Positions 25,437-34,879 of a DNA stretch of 64,000 nt are shown piece after piece. Source of the stretch: an uncultured Bacilli bacterium (lineage in GTDB: Bacteria > Bacillota_I > Bacilli_A > RF39 > UBA660); NCBI GenBank assembly GCA_934141535.1, contig CAKPCH010000003.1, positions 62,001-126,000 on the forward strand. Reading direction: 5' to 3'. Numbering within the stretch: the first letter of the stretch is position 1; each line of letters begins with the position of its first letter. A program made the translations under genes and the position numbers. Below the pieces are notes generated by a model. The model had not been told where the DNA came from. It did no database searches and saw nothing but the letters and a program-made list of their open reading frames with translations.

Positions 25437-27383
25437 ATGTTTAATATACATTCAAAATATGAACCAACAGGTGACCAACCACAAGCTATACAAAAACTAG
25501 TTGAAGGTATTAAAAACGGTGAAAAAAATCAAGTATTAAAAGGTGTTACAGGAAGCGGTAAAACTTTTACTATGGCAAACGTAATAAAACAAGTAAATAA
25601 GCCAACCCTAATATTAGCACATAATAAAACTTTAGCGGGCCAATTATATGCGGAATTTAAAGAATTCTTTAAAGATAACCATGTTTCATACTTCATTAGT
25701 TTCTATGATTATTATCAGCCAGAAGCATATATAGCAAAAACCGACACATATATAGCAAAAGATTCGGCTATAAATGATGAAATAGATGAATTAAGACATG
25801 CTGCAACTTCAGATTTAATTAATTATAAAGATGTAATCATAATTGCATCTGTTTCTTGTATATATGGTATTGGAGAAATAGAAGAATATAAAAATAAAAT
25901 GTTGTCTCTTTCTATAGGTCAAACAATATCAAGAGAAAAAATAATAGAAAAATTAATAGATATGCTATATGAAAGAAATGACATAGATTTTAAAAGAGGG
26001 ACATTTAGAACAAGGGGAGACATAATTGATATAATACCAGCAAATCAACATAATAAAGGTATAAGAATAGAACTTTTTGGCGATGAAATAGATTCAATAA
26101 GAGAATTTGATCCATTAACAGGAAATATATTATCAAATAAGAAATCAGTTTCAATATTTCCAGCAAGTCACTTTGTAACTAGTGATGCAAAATTACAAAA
26201 AGCACTTAGCAATATAAGAATAGAATTAGATGAACAATTAGAAAAATTAAAAAAAGAAAATAAACTTTTGGAATATCAGCGATTACAAGAAAGAACAAAC
26301 TATGATTTAGAAATGTTAGAAGAAACAGGATTTTGTAGAGGAGTTGAAAATTATTCAAGACATTTAGCACTCAAAGAACCAGGTGCAACGCCAACAACAT
26401 TATTAGATTTTTTCCCTAAAGATTTTTTACTTATTGTAGATGAATCTCATGTTACAATACCACAAGTTAGAGGAATGTATAATGGTGATAGAGCTCGTAA
26501 AGAAGCATTAGTAGATTATGGATTTAGATTACCAAGTGCACTTGATAATAGACCATTAAAATTTAGTGAATTTGAAGAAAAAATAAATCAAGTAATATAT
26601 GTATCAGCAACCCCAGGAGATTATGAATTAGAAAAATCAAAAACAGTAGTAGAACAAATTATAAGACCTACAGGACTATTAGATCCAATAATAGAAATTC
26701 ATTCTACAACTAATCAAATGGATGATTTAGTATCTGAAATAAATAAAAGAATTAATGTAAAAGAAAAAGTTTTAATAACAACTCTTACAATTAGAATGGC
26801 AGAAGAATTAACCCAATACTTAAAGAGTTTAGATATAAAAGTTGCTTATTTGCATTCAGAAATAAAGGCATTAGAACGATTAAAAATAATAAGAGATTTA
26901 AGATTAGGTAAATATGACGTATTAGTTGGAATAAACTTATTAAGAGAAGGTTTAGATATACCAGAAGTTTCACTTGTAGCTATAATGGATGCTGATAAAC
27001 AAGGATTCTTAAGAAGTGAGAGAAGTCTTATTCAAACAATAGGTAGAGCAGCTAGAAATGCAAATGGTAGAGTTATAATGTATGCTGATGAAATAAGTGA
27101 ATCAATGCAGTTAGCAATCACAGAAACAAATAGAAGACGTAAAATACAAGAAGAATATAATAAAGAACATAATATAGTGCCTAAAACTATTATTAAAGAT
27201 ATAAGTAATTTAATATCTAATGAAGTAGAAGAAGAGATTAAACCAAAAGAAAAGATGTCAAAAAGTGAAAAAAACAAACTAATGATAAGATTAGAAAATG
27301 AAATGAAAGAAGCAGCTAAAAATTTAGACTTTGAAAAAGCTATGGAATTAAGAGATGCTTTATTTGAATTAAAATCAGAATAG
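25437..27383 (+). CDS. uvrB: UvrABC system protein B
   Basis: The protein has 648 residues. It has Walker A GVTGSGKTF, the beta-hairpin region YYQPEAYIAKTDTYI, helicase motifs such as VDESHVTIPQ and QTIGRAARN, and the C-terminal UVR domain NLDFEKAMELRDAL. UvrB is the damage-verifying helicase of nucleotide excision repair. A promoter TTGTTT-17-TAAAAT lies upstream, and AGAGGTGA precedes the ATG at 25437. uvrA is not next to it; this part of the genome is not in the Bacillus order. Confidence 0.97.
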   Translation: MFNIHSKYEPTGDQPQAIQKLVEGIKNGEKNQVLKGVTGSGKTFTMANVIKQVNKPTLILAHNKTLAGQLYAEFKEFFKDNHVSYFISFYDYYQPEAYIAKTDTYIAKDSAINDEIDELRHAATSDLINYKDVIIIASVSCIYGIGEIEEYKNKMLSLSIGQTISREKIIEKLIDMLYERNDIDFKRGTFRTRGDIIDIIPANQHNKGIRIELFGDEIDSIREFDPLTGNILSNKKSVSIFPASHFVTSDAKLQKALSNIRIELDEQLEKLKKENKLLEYQRLQERTNYDLEMLEETGFCRGVENYSRHLALKEPGATPTTLLDFFPKDFLLIVDESHVTIPQVRGMYNGDRARKEALVDYGFRLPSALDNRPLKFSEFEEKINQVIYVSATPGDYELEKSKTVVEQIIRPTGLLDPIIEIHSTTNQMDDLVSEINKRINVKEKVLITTLTIRMAEELTQYLKSLDIKVAYLHSEIKALERLKIIRDLRLGKYDVLVGINLLREGLDIPEVSLVAIMDADKQGFLRSERSLIQTIGRAARNANGRVIMYADEISESMQLAITETNRRRKIQEEYNKEHNIVPKTIIKDISNLISNEVEEEIKPKEKMSKSEKNKLMIRLENEMKEAAKNLDFEKAMELRDALFELKSE

Positions 27384-27407
27384 GTATATAATTAATAAGG
27401 TGATAAA

Positions 27408-27809
27408 ATGAAAATAAATAAATGTTTAGATTTAATAATCCATTTACTTGGATATGCTTTAGTATTAATAACAGTATCAGTAATATTTAAAAAAACAGTA
27501 TATATAGATAATTCATATTATGGTTTATGGGGCTTAATAGCAGTAATTATAATATTTATATTAAATAGAACAATTAAACCATTATTAGTATGGATGACAT
27601 TACCATTAACAGCACTTACATTAGGATTATTTTATCCATTAATAAATATTTTAGTGCTAAAAATAACAGATTTTATATTAGGAAGTCACTTTGATATACA
27701 TGGTACGATAATGGTATTTGTAGTATCAATAATAATATCAATAATGAATGCTATAATGGATAATATTATAATTGATGGTTTATTAAAAGGAAAATCATAT
27801 GAAAAGTGA
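27408..27809 (+). CDS. YvlD/phage holin 4 family membrane protein
   Basis: This 133-residue protein has four predicted membrane helices. The block NRTIKPLLVWMTLPLTALT followed by LGLFYPLINILVL is the signature of the YvlD (holin superfamily IV-like) family. Its role is not well defined. It overlaps the lgt start by 11 bp, so it is likely cotranscribed with uvrB and lgt. Start has AAGGTGAT upstream. Confidence 0.82.
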   Translation: MKINKCLDLIIHLLGYALVLITVSVIFKKTVYIDNSYYGLWGLIAVIIIFILNRTIKPLLVWMTLPLTALTLGLFYPLINILVLKITDFILGSHFDIHGTIMVFVVSIIISIMNAIMDNIIIDGLLKGKSYEK

Positions 27810-28566
27810 ATTATTAAACTTAGGATTTATAAGTATAAAATGGTATTCTGTACTTATATTACTTGCTTTTACAATAGGATATTATCTAGTAATAAATAGA
27901 TGTAAAAAAGAAAATCTAAAAGTAAGTTTAATATCAGATATGTGTTTTTATCTTGTTATAGTATCAATATTAGGTGCTCGTATTTATTATTGTATATTTG
28001 AATATAAATACTATATAAATAATCCATTAGAAATAATACAAATATGGAATGGTGGGCTTGCTATACACGGAGGTATTATAACTGGTATTATATTTATCTA
28101 CTGCTATACCAAAAAACATAAAATTAATATGATACAATTATTAGATATATTTGCACCAGCACTTGTTTTGGGTCAAGCAATAGGTAGATGGGGAAATTTC
28201 TTTAATAGTGAAGCTTTTGGACCTGTTACAACATTAACTACTCTTAAAAATCTTCATATACCATCATTTATAATTGATGGTATGTATATAGATCAAAACT
28301 ATCATCATCCAACATTCTTCTATGAATCTATAGGATGCCTAATTATATTTATTATTTTAATAGTATATAGAAATACAAAAGTAAAAAAAGAAGGTCAAAT
28401 AGTAGGAATTTATTTTATTTTGTATGGTATAATTAGATTCTTAATAGAATCTTTAAGAACAGATAGTCTAATGTTTTTCAATTTTAAAGTAGCGCAAATT
28501 ATATCAATTATAATGGTTATAATTGGATTAATACTATTTATAAAACCATTAAAAAAGAAAATATAG
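27799..28566 (+). CDS. lgt: Prolipoprotein diacylglyceryl transferase
   Basis: The 255-residue polytopic membrane protein has the Lgt signatures GGLAIHGGIITGI and GQAIGRWGNFFNSEAFG, with the conserved arginine and histidines. It moves diacylglycerol from phosphatidylglycerol to the lipobox cysteine of prolipoproteins. One substrate in this window is YidC. The C-terminus has a final membrane helix and a lysine-rich end. It ends near a weak hairpin at 28558-28590. Confidence 0.95.
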   Translation: MKSELLNLGFISIKWYSVLILLAFTIGYYLVINRCKKENLKVSLISDMCFYLVIVSILGARIYYCIFEYKYYINNPLEIIQIWNGGLAIHGGIITGIIFIYCYTKKHKINMIQLLDIFAPALVLGQAIGRWGNFFNSEAFGPVTTLTTLKNLHIPSFIIDGMYIDQNYHHPTFFYESIGCLIIFIILIVYRNTKVKKEGQIVGIYFILYGIIRFLIESLRTDSLMFFNFKVAQIISIIMVIIGLILFIKPLKKKI

Positions 28567-28606
28567 TTAATATAGTTATCTATATTTTTTATTTTCATAA
28601 AATTTA

Positions 28607-29929
28607 ATGGTGATGTTTATAAAAAATTTAATATGGCTTTATGTCACAATACTTATAATAATAATAGGAATTTATTTTACGTTTTCATTGAAATATATTC
28701 AATTTGATTTTAAGAACATGTTTAAAAATTTAAAACAAAAAAATGATAAAAGGTCAATTTCACAATTAGAGTCACTTATGATAGTACTTGCAGGCCGTAT
28801 AGGCGTAGGAAGTATATCTGGAGTTGCACTTGCTATATATTATGGTGGACCAGGTACAATATTTTGGATGTGGATAATAGGCTTATTAGCTCTACCAATA
28901 ACATTTGCAGAAACAACATTAGGTTCAAAATATAGAGAAATGGATGAATCAAATATATATAAAGGGGGCCCTCCTTATTATATAAAAAAAGGTTTAAAAA
29001 AAAGAAAATTAGCAGGAGTGTATGCTATTTTAATAATATTTAGTTATATAGGTGGATTCTTAACAATACAGTCAAACACAATAACAAAATCAATTAATTA
29101 TATCATTTCTATAAATCCACTTATAATAGGCAGTATTATAACCTTTATAACATATTTAATAATAAAAGGAGGAATAAAAAAAATAGCTGATTTTTCAACA
29201 AAAATAGTACCTTTAATGATATTATTATATATAATTTGTGCTACATATATAGGTATTAAAAATATTGATATGTTACCTACTATTTTAAAAAATATAATAA
29301 CTGGAGCATTTAATATAAAATCTGGTATAAGTGCATTTATAAGCATGGTATTAATTGGAATTGAACGAGGAATATTTTCAAGTGAAGCAGGTGTTGGTAC
29401 GGGTGCTATAGCATCCTCAACTTCATCAGTTAAATATTCAGCAATTCAAGGTTATGTACAAATGATAGGGGTCTATGTAACAACATTTTTAGTATGCACT
29501 TCAACTGCTCTTATAATATTAACTTCAAACTACAGCTCATTATCATTTAATGATTTAAACGGTATAGAACTAGCTCAATATTCCTTTAATTATCATTTAG
29601 GTCCAATAGGAGTAATAATAATGTTTATATCAATTTGTCTATTTTCATTTTCTACAATATTATCTGGATATTATGACGGGGAATCCTCATTAAAATACTT
29701 CTCAAATAATACTAAAACAAAAGTTCAAATATTAAAAGTAATAACACTATTAGTATTATTTTTTGGATGTATTATAACATCTAATTTATTATGGAATTTT
29801 ATAGATTTAATAGTAGGAGTTTTAGCTTTAATAAATTTATATGCTGTATTTATATTAAGAAATGATGTTAATAGAGAATATAAAAAATACAAAAAATCTG
29901 AAAAGTATGAAAAGTATGATATAATGTAA
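28607..29929 (+). CDS. Sodium:alanine (AGCS) family symporter
   Basis: The protein has 440 residues and about ten to eleven membrane helices. The AGCS features are GRIGVGSISGVALAIYYGG near the N-terminus and RGIFSSEAGVGTGAIASS, which matches the family sodium-binding consensus. The predicted role is uptake of alanine or glycine with sodium. The start is uncertain: ATG at 28607 or 28613, since no clear ribosome binding site fits either. The C-terminus is charged and ends in repeated EKY units. It lies close upstream of ung. Confidence 0.85.
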   Translation: MVMFIKNLIWLYVTILIIIIGIYFTFSLKYIQFDFKNMFKNLKQKNDKRSISQLESLMIVLAGRIGVGSISGVALAIYYGGPGTIFWMWIIGLLALPITFAETTLGSKYREMDESNIYKGGPPYYIKKGLKKRKLAGVYAILIIFSYIGGFLTIQSNTITKSINYIISINPLIIGSIITFITYLIIKGGIKKIADFSTKIVPLMILLYIICATYIGIKNIDMLPTILKNIITGAFNIKSGISAFISMVLIGIERGIFSSEAGVGTGAIASSTSSVKYSAIQGYVQMIGVYVTTFLVCTSTALIILTSNYSSLSFNDLNGIELAQYSFNYHLGPIGVIIMFISICLFSFSTILSGYYDGESSLKYFSNNTKTKVQILKVITLLVLFFGCIITSNLLWNFIDLIVGVLALINLYAVFILRNDVNREYKKYKKSEKYEKYDIM

Positions 29930-29940
29930 TAGGTGTTGTT

Positions 29941-30591
29941 ATGATAAATAAAAATTGGGATATCGTATTAAAAGATGAATTTAAAAAAGAATATTTTAGG
30001 AATTTAGGAATATTTGTAAAAAGTGAATATAAGAAAAAAACAATATTTCCTCCTTACGAAAATATATTTGATGCACTAAGATTTACTGATTATGATGAGG
30101 TAAAAGTTGTAATATTAGGTCAAGATCCATATCATGGAGTAAAAGAAGCACATGGACTTTCATTTTCAGTACATGATGGAGTAAGAATGCCTCCGTCTCT
30201 TCAGAATATTTTTAAAGAATTAAATTTTGATTTAGGAATAAAAAGAACACAAAGTGATTTAACTGATTGGGCTAAAGAAGGCGTACTTTTACTTAACTCA
30301 ATAATGACAGTAGAAAAAGATAAACCACTTTCACATAAAGGAAGAGGCTGGGAAATTTTCACTGATACTATTATATCAAAATTAAACGATAGAAAAGATC
30401 CGGTTATATTTGTATTATGGGGAAGTTATGCTAGAAGCAAAAAAGAATTAATAACTAATCCTTGGCACAAAATTATAGAAAGTGTACATCCATCTCCATT
30501 GTCAGTAAATAGGGGATTCTTTGGGAGTAAACCTTTCAGTAAAATTAATAAATATTTAAAAGATATGGGTAAAGAAGAAATAAAATGGTAA
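29941..30591 (+). CDS. ung: Uracil-DNA glycosylase
   Basis: The 216-residue family 1 UDG has the catalytic water-activating motif GQDPYHG and the DNA-intercalation motif HPSPLSVNRGFFG. It removes uracil from DNA. The gene begins 11 bp after the AGCS gene with AGGTGTTGTT upstream. Length is slightly short but complete. Confidence 0.97.
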   Translation: MINKNWDIVLKDEFKKEYFRNLGIFVKSEYKKKTIFPPYENIFDALRFTDYDEVKVVILGQDPYHGVKEAHGLSFSVHDGVRMPPSLQNIFKELNFDLGIKRTQSDLTDWAKEGVLLLNSIMTVEKDKPLSHKGRGWEIFTDTIISKLNDRKDPVIFVLWGSYARSKKELITNPWHKIIESVHPSPLSVNRGFFGSKPFSKINKYLKDMGKEEIKW

Positions 30592-30607
30592 GTTATTTCT
30601 TTTTTTT
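30576..30607 (+). terminator. Terminator overlapping the end of ung
   Basis: AGAAATAA and TTATTTCT pair across a nine-base loop that contains the ung stop codon region. A run of seven Ts follows. Confidence 0.7.
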
Positions 30608-30650
30608 GTATAAAATTATAATATATGTTCAATATTAAATAGGTGATAAC

Positions 30651-31175
30651 ATGAAAAAAACAATATTTTTATTTATTATAATTATTTTAACATACGTATT
30701 AATTGGAGAAGTGTTTGCTAAAAAAAGCATAATACCTGATGATGCTATTAGGATAAGAGTAATTGCTAATTCAAATAGTGAATATGATCAAAGTATTAAA
30801 TATAGAGTAAAAGATTCGCTTGAAAAAGAAATGTATAAATTATTAATAAACGCATCAAATGTTGAAGATGCAAGACAAATAATAAATGATAATTTAGATA
30901 ATATAAAAAATAATGTTGACAAAACTTTACAAAAAGAAGAGTATTCATTACCTTTTTCAGTAAATTTTGGATTAAATTACTTTCCTAGTAAACAATATAA
31001 GGGAATAAAATATGATGAAGGTTACTATGAATCACTTGTAGTTACATTAGGTGAGGGTTTAGGTGACAACTGGTGGTGCGTTTTATTTCCTCCACTTTGT
31101 ATGATAGAAGCAGAAAGCGCTAATGATGTAGAGTATACTACATTTGCTCAAACATTAATTGATAAATATTTTTAA
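30651..31175 (+). CDS. spoIIR: Stage II sporulation protein R
   Basis: The 174-residue protein has an N-terminal signal segment (about 3-23), then IPDDAIRIRVIANSNSEYDQ and, near the end, YESLVVTLGEGLGDNWWCVL with FPPLCM, all classic SpoIIR blocks. In Bacillus, SpoIIR is made in the forespore and signals across the septum to activate SpoIIGA and pro-sigma-E. The gene has AGGTGATAAC before the ATG and is flanked by terminators. With bofA it hints at sporulation ability or a remnant. Confidence 0.93.
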   Translation: MKKTIFLFIIIILTYVLIGEVFAKKSIIPDDAIRIRVIANSNSEYDQSIKYRVKDSLEKEMYKLLINASNVEDARQIINDNLDNIKNNVDKTLQKEEYSLPFSVNFGLNYFPSKQYKGIKYDEGYYESLVVTLGEGLGDNWWCVLFPPLCMIEAESANDVEYTTFAQTLIDKYF

Positions 31176-31227
31176 AATATATTCTTTTTAAAAAATAAAA
31201 GCGTATTATTTTATAGGTGATACTTAA

Positions 31228-31767
31228 GTGAATATAATACTTGTATTTTTAATAGCAATAAGTTTAAGTATGGATGCTTTTTCGCTTTCCTTAGCCTATG
31301 GAACATTATCAATGAAAAAAAAGCAAATAATGACTTTAGCACTCATAGTTGGCTTATATCATTTTTTTATGCCTATTTTTGGCAATGTACTAGGTGAATT
31401 TATAACAAACAAAATCAATATAGGTGGTAATGTAATAGTTTTAATAATTTTTGTTTGCATAGGTGTAAATATGATAATAGAGAGTTTTAGTTCTAAAGAA
31501 AAAGTACATGAACTAAAATTTTTAGAAATGTTATTATTTGGTTTAGCAGTTAGCATAGATAGTTTTTCTGTTGGAATAGGTATAAAAAACATCAGTAATA
31601 ATATGTTAATAAGTTCTTTGATATTTTCAGTAACCAGCTTTATATTTACATATATAGGATTAATATTAGGTAATAAAATAAATAAATTAATAGGTTCTAT
31701 AGCAACTCTTATAGGTGGCATAGTATTAATACTCTTTGGAATACTTTATATGGTAAATGGTATTTAG
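31228..31767 (+). CDS. MntP/YtaF-family membrane protein
   Basis: The 179-residue protein has six predicted helices in two repeats. Repeat 1 has ISLSMDAFSLSLAYG and repeat 2 has AVSIDSFSVGIGI, the acidic motifs of the MntP family. Members include the manganese exporter MntP and the sporulation protein YtaF. Nearness to spoIIR makes YtaF worth considering, but sequence alone does not decide. The start is GTG at 31228 after AGGTGATAC. Confidence 0.8.
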   Translation: MNIILVFLIAISLSMDAFSLSLAYGTLSMKKKQIMTLALIVGLYHFFMPIFGNVLGEFITNKINIGGNVIVLIIFVCIGVNMIIESFSSKEKVHELKFLEMLLFGLAVSIDSFSVGIGIKNISNNMLISSLIFSVTSFIFTYIGLILGNKINKLIGSIATLIGGIVLILFGILYMVNGI

Positions 31768-31871
31768 AATAATTGTTGACCCAGCAACTCTTAAATGATA
31801 TAATTAAGTAAGACTATTACTAAACACAAATTTAGGCAAAATTCATAATATATAATAGTTCTGGAGGTAAT

Positions 31872-33125
31872 ATGAAACAAATAAGAGTAACTGGAGAAAA
31901 TCTATTAAGTGGTACAATTAGGATTAGTGGAGCTAAAAACAGTGCTGTAGCACTCATACCAGCTTCAATACTTAGTGATGATATAGTAAAAATAGATAAT
32001 ATTCCAAATATTTCAGATATAGAAGCTCTAAAAGAAATTTTAACATTTTTAGGAGCACAAACAACAATCAAAGATAATTTAATTACAATAGATCCAAGTC
32101 AAATAGAAAATAAAAATATTCCAGAAAGCGTTTCTAGTAAATTAAGGGCCTCATATTATTTTATGTCTGCTCTACTTGGTAAGTATAAGCATGTAGAAAT
32201 GTACTTTCCAGGAGGGTGTAAGATAGGTGCAAGACCTATAGATCAGACACTAAAGGGATTTGAAGCATTAGGTGCTAAAGTAGCAGAAGAAAATAATAAG
32301 TTTACTATAACAGCAGATGAACTTATTGGAGGTCATGTATATCTTGATATGCCAAGTGTAGGCGCTACTATTAATACTATGTTAGTTGCTGTTAAAGCAA
32401 AAGGACTAACTATAATAGAAAATGCAGCAAAAGAACCTGAAATAGTAAATGTCGCAACTTTTCTAAATAATATGGGTGCTAAAATCACAGGTGCTGGTAC
32501 TAGTGAAATAAGAATACTTGGAGTAGAAAAATTACATGGATGTTATACAGAAGTAATACCAGATAGAATAGAAACAGGTACTTATATAATAGCAGGAGCA
32601 ATGCTAGGAAATAATTTAAAAATAGAAAATATAATTCCTGAACATATAGAAGCATTAACACTTAAACTAAAAGAAATGGGAATAAATTTAAAAATAGGAA
32701 AAGATTATGTTTTAATAAATAAATGTGATAAACCAAAACATGTAAATGTAAGAACACTAGGTTATCCAGGTTTTCCAACAGATTTACAACAACCTCTAAC
32801 AACACTTCTTACACAATGCTTAGGGACATCAATACTAGAAGAGACAATATATGAAAACAGATTCCAAAATGTTCCTTATTTAAAATTAATGGGTGCTGAT
32901 ATAGAAATTGCAGGTAAAAAAATAAAAATAAAAGGCCCAACTAAATTAATAGGAAAAGAAGTTGTAGCAACCGATTTAAGAGCAGGAGCATGTCTTGTTT
33001 TGGCAGCTTTAATAGCGCATGGTGAAACAGTTATTAAAGATGTAGAACATGTTCTTAGAGGATATGAAAATATAATAGAAAAATTAGTTGGAGTAGGTGC
33101 TAAAATATCACTAGAAGAAATATAA
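31872..33125 (+). CDS. murA: UDP-N-acetylglucosamine 1-carboxyvinyltransferase
   Basis: The 417-residue protein has Lys22 in SGAKNSAVAL and catalytic Cys116 in GGCKIGARPID. MurA joins enolpyruvate to UDP-GlcNAc, the first committed step of peptidoglycan synthesis. The cysteine means fosfomycin sensitivity is expected. It is one of the two typical Firmicutes paralogues (MurA/MurZ); which one cannot be told here. A GGAGGTAAT site precedes the start. A cell wall is implied, so this is not a wall-less Mollicute. Confidence 0.96.
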   Translation: MKQIRVTGENLLSGTIRISGAKNSAVALIPASILSDDIVKIDNIPNISDIEALKEILTFLGAQTTIKDNLITIDPSQIENKNIPESVSSKLRASYYFMSALLGKYKHVEMYFPGGCKIGARPIDQTLKGFEALGAKVAEENNKFTITADELIGGHVYLDMPSVGATINTMLVAVKAKGLTIIENAAKEPEIVNVATFLNNMGAKITGAGTSEIRILGVEKLHGCYTEVIPDRIETGTYIIAGAMLGNNLKIENIIPEHIEALTLKLKEMGINLKIGKDYVLINKCDKPKHVNVRTLGYPGFPTDLQQPLTTLLTQCLGTSILEETIYENRFQNVPYLKLMGADIEIAGKKIKIKGPTKLIGKEVVATDLRAGACLVLAALIAHGETVIKDVEHVLRGYENIIEKLVGVGAKISLEEI

Positions 33126-33127
33126 TT

Positions 33128-33151
33128 AAGTAGTTAATAACTACTTTTTTT
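33128..33151 (+). terminator. Terminator after murA
   Basis: AAGTAGTTA and TAACTACTT form a nine-pair stem and are followed by TTTTTTA. Confidence 0.8.
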
Positions 33152-33163
33152 ATGGGTGATAAA

Positions 33164-33811
33164 ATGAAAAAACTATTTTTAGCGCTTTTAGTTTTCATAA
33201 CGGTATTTCTTATATATTTCTTTAATATAAATAAAAATATATACTATGTATCATTGGGAGATAATCTTTCATATGGAATAAATAATTTAGAAAAAATAGA
33301 AATAAACTATAATAGTGAAATAAATAAATATTATAATAAAAAAATATGTAAATATGTAAATTACTCTAATTTAAATGATTATAGAGTAATGGATTTAATA
33401 AATGATATAAAATATAATAAAACAGTAAATTATAATAATAAAGAATATAAATTTCAAAATTTACTTATTAAATCAAATTTACTAATTATATCTATAGGAA
33501 TGAATGATATAAAAAACAAAGAAAACATAACTTATGATTACATAGATGAGTTATTAAGTGATATAGAAGATTTATTAGTACTTATAAGAAAATACAACAA
33601 AGATAAAATATATTTCTTAAGTTTTTATAACGTTATAAATAATAAAGATTTAATAGATTATTCAAATCAAAAATTAAATCAAATGTGCTACGAAAATAAA
33701 ATAAATTATGTAGATATATCAAAGTTAGATGTATATATGATAAACAGCACAAATCCGTCAAATGATGGATATAAATACATATCAAATAAACTTATAACTT
33801 TACTAAAATAA
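33164..33811 (+). CDS. SGNH/GDSL-fold protein lacking catalytic residues
   Basis: This 215-residue protein has an N-terminal membrane anchor (about 3-20) and an extracellular SGNH-like domain. Block I reads YVSLGDNLSYG, block III IGMNDIKN, and block V NSTNPSNDGYKYIS. The usual GDSL serine is Asn34, and the Asp and His of the DxxHP motif are Asn194 and Asn197. The fold is clear from block order and spacing, but esterase activity is unlikely. The ATG at 33164 follows GGGTGATAA; an in-frame ATG at 33152 overlaps that site. It is followed by the BI-1 gene. Confidence 0.75.
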   Translation: MKKLFLALLVFITVFLIYFFNINKNIYYVSLGDNLSYGINNLEKIEINYNSEINKYYNKKICKYVNYSNLNDYRVMDLINDIKYNKTVNYNNKEYKFQNLLIKSNLLIISIGMNDIKNKENITYDYIDELLSDIEDLLVLIRKYNKDKIYFLSFYNVINNKDLIDYSNQKLNQMCYENKINYVDISKLDVYMINSTNPSNDGYKYISNKLITLLK

Positions 33812-33843
33812 TATTTTGTTATATAATGATGGTGGGTGATAAA

Positions 33844-34491
33844 ATGTTAAAAGAAAATAAAATATTTTCAAAAATATTTATGTGGATGTTTGTAGGACTT
33901 GCAATTACATTTGGTGTAGGCTATTATGTATCTTTAAATGAAAACATGTTATATAACATATTTAAAAGCTACTATGTAATATTAATAATAATAGAACTTG
34001 CATTGGTTATATTCTTAAGCGCTAAAATAAATAGTATGCAACCAACAACAGCAAAATTATTATTCTGCTTATATTCATTTGTAACAGGACTTACATTCTC
34101 ATCAATATTTGTTGTATATCAAATTACATCTATAATATATGTATTTGGTATAACTGCACTTTTATTTCTTATATTTGCTTTAATTGGTTATTATACCAAA
34201 ATAGATTTAACAAAAATAGGAACATATCTTATTATGGGACTTATAGGAATAATAATTTGTAGTATAATAAATATGTTTGTTAAGAGTGCTGCTTTTAATA
34301 TGACTTATATAATAATAGGTTTAATAATATTTATAATATATGTAGCATACGATATACAAGTAATAAAAAATAATTTATACAATATTGAAAATGAAGATAA
34401 TCAAGCAATATATGGAGCACTTCAATTATATCTAGATTTCATTAATATATTCTTAAGATTATTACAATTATTTGGAAAAAATAAAGATTAA
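33844..34491 (+). CDS. Bax inhibitor-1/YccA family membrane protein
   Basis: This 215-residue protein has seven predicted helices. The C-terminal block YDIQVIKNN followed by YGALQLYLDFINIFLRLLQLFG (two parts of the family signature) is typical of BI-1/YccA. Related Bacillus YetJ is a pH-dependent calcium leak channel; in E. coli YccA interacts with FtsH. The ATG at 33844 is preceded by GGTGATAAA. It ends at a hairpin terminator. Confidence 0.88.
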   Translation: MLKENKIFSKIFMWMFVGLAITFGVGYYVSLNENMLYNIFKSYYVILIIIELALVIFLSAKINSMQPTTAKLLFCLYSFVTGLTFSSIFVVYQITSIIYVFGITALLFLIFALIGYYTKIDLTKIGTYLIMGLIGIIICSIINMFVKSAAFNMTYIIIGLIIFIIYVAYDIQVIKNNLYNIENEDNQAIYGALQLYLDFINIFLRLLQLFGKNKD

Positions 34492-34513
34492 ATAGTCATT
34501 TGACTATTTTTCT
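34490..34513 (+). terminator. Terminator after the BI-1 gene
   Basis: AAATAGTCA and TGACTATTT pair with a two-base loop and are followed by TTC and further Ts. The stem overlaps the stop codon. Confidence 0.7.
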
Positions 34514-34524
34514 ATATAAAATAC

Positions 34525-34610
34525 TTGCAAAAATATTATTTTTTTGATAAACTATGTAAGTAATTAAATTTCTATGACTTTTAATAAGTCATGGCGGGAG
34601 GAGAGTTAAA
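34525..34610 (+). promoter_or_regulatory. rpmE promoter and leader hairpin
   Basis: TTGCAA (34525-34530), 17 bp, TAAACT (34548-34553). The leader has a hairpin ATGACTT/AAGTCAT (34574-34592) just before the GGAGGAG ribosome binding site. Hairpins of this kind are known in Firmicutes L31 leaders and may mediate autoregulation. The match to a described family has not been checked. Confidence 0.5.
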
Positions 34611-34823
34611 ATGAAGAAAGTAGAAAACGCATACGTTGATACAACTGTTAAATGTGCTTGTGGTAATACTTTTACAGTAAAATCAAATAAACCAGAAATG
34701 CATTTAGAAGTTTGTAATGAATGTCATCCTTTTTACAAAGGTGGTAATGGTACACAAACATCTAAAACAGGACGTGTAGAAAAATTCAATCGTAAATATG
34801 GTCTTAACAAAGAAGCAAAATAA
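34611..34823 (+). CDS. rpmE: Ribosomal protein L31, zinc-binding form
   Basis: The 70-residue protein has the cysteine pairs CACG and CNEC of the C+ (zinc) type of L31, and HPFYKGGNG typical of the family. L31 bridges the 30S and 50S subunits. The gene has its own promoter and a terminator overlapping its end. No zinc-free L31 paralogue is visible in the window. Confidence 0.95.
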   Translation: MKKVENAYVDTTVKCACGNTFTVKSNKPEMHLEVCNECHPFYKGGNGTQTSKTGRVEKFNRKYGLNKEAK

Positions 34824-34836
34824 TGCTTCTTTTTTG
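34811..34836 (+). terminator. Terminator after rpmE
   Basis: AGAAGCA and TGCTTCT pair across a six-base loop and are followed by TTTTT. The stem includes the rpmE stop region. Confidence 0.8.
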
Positions 34837-34879
34837 TATATTAATTTTTAAAAATTCCAATAATAATATTGGTGATAAT

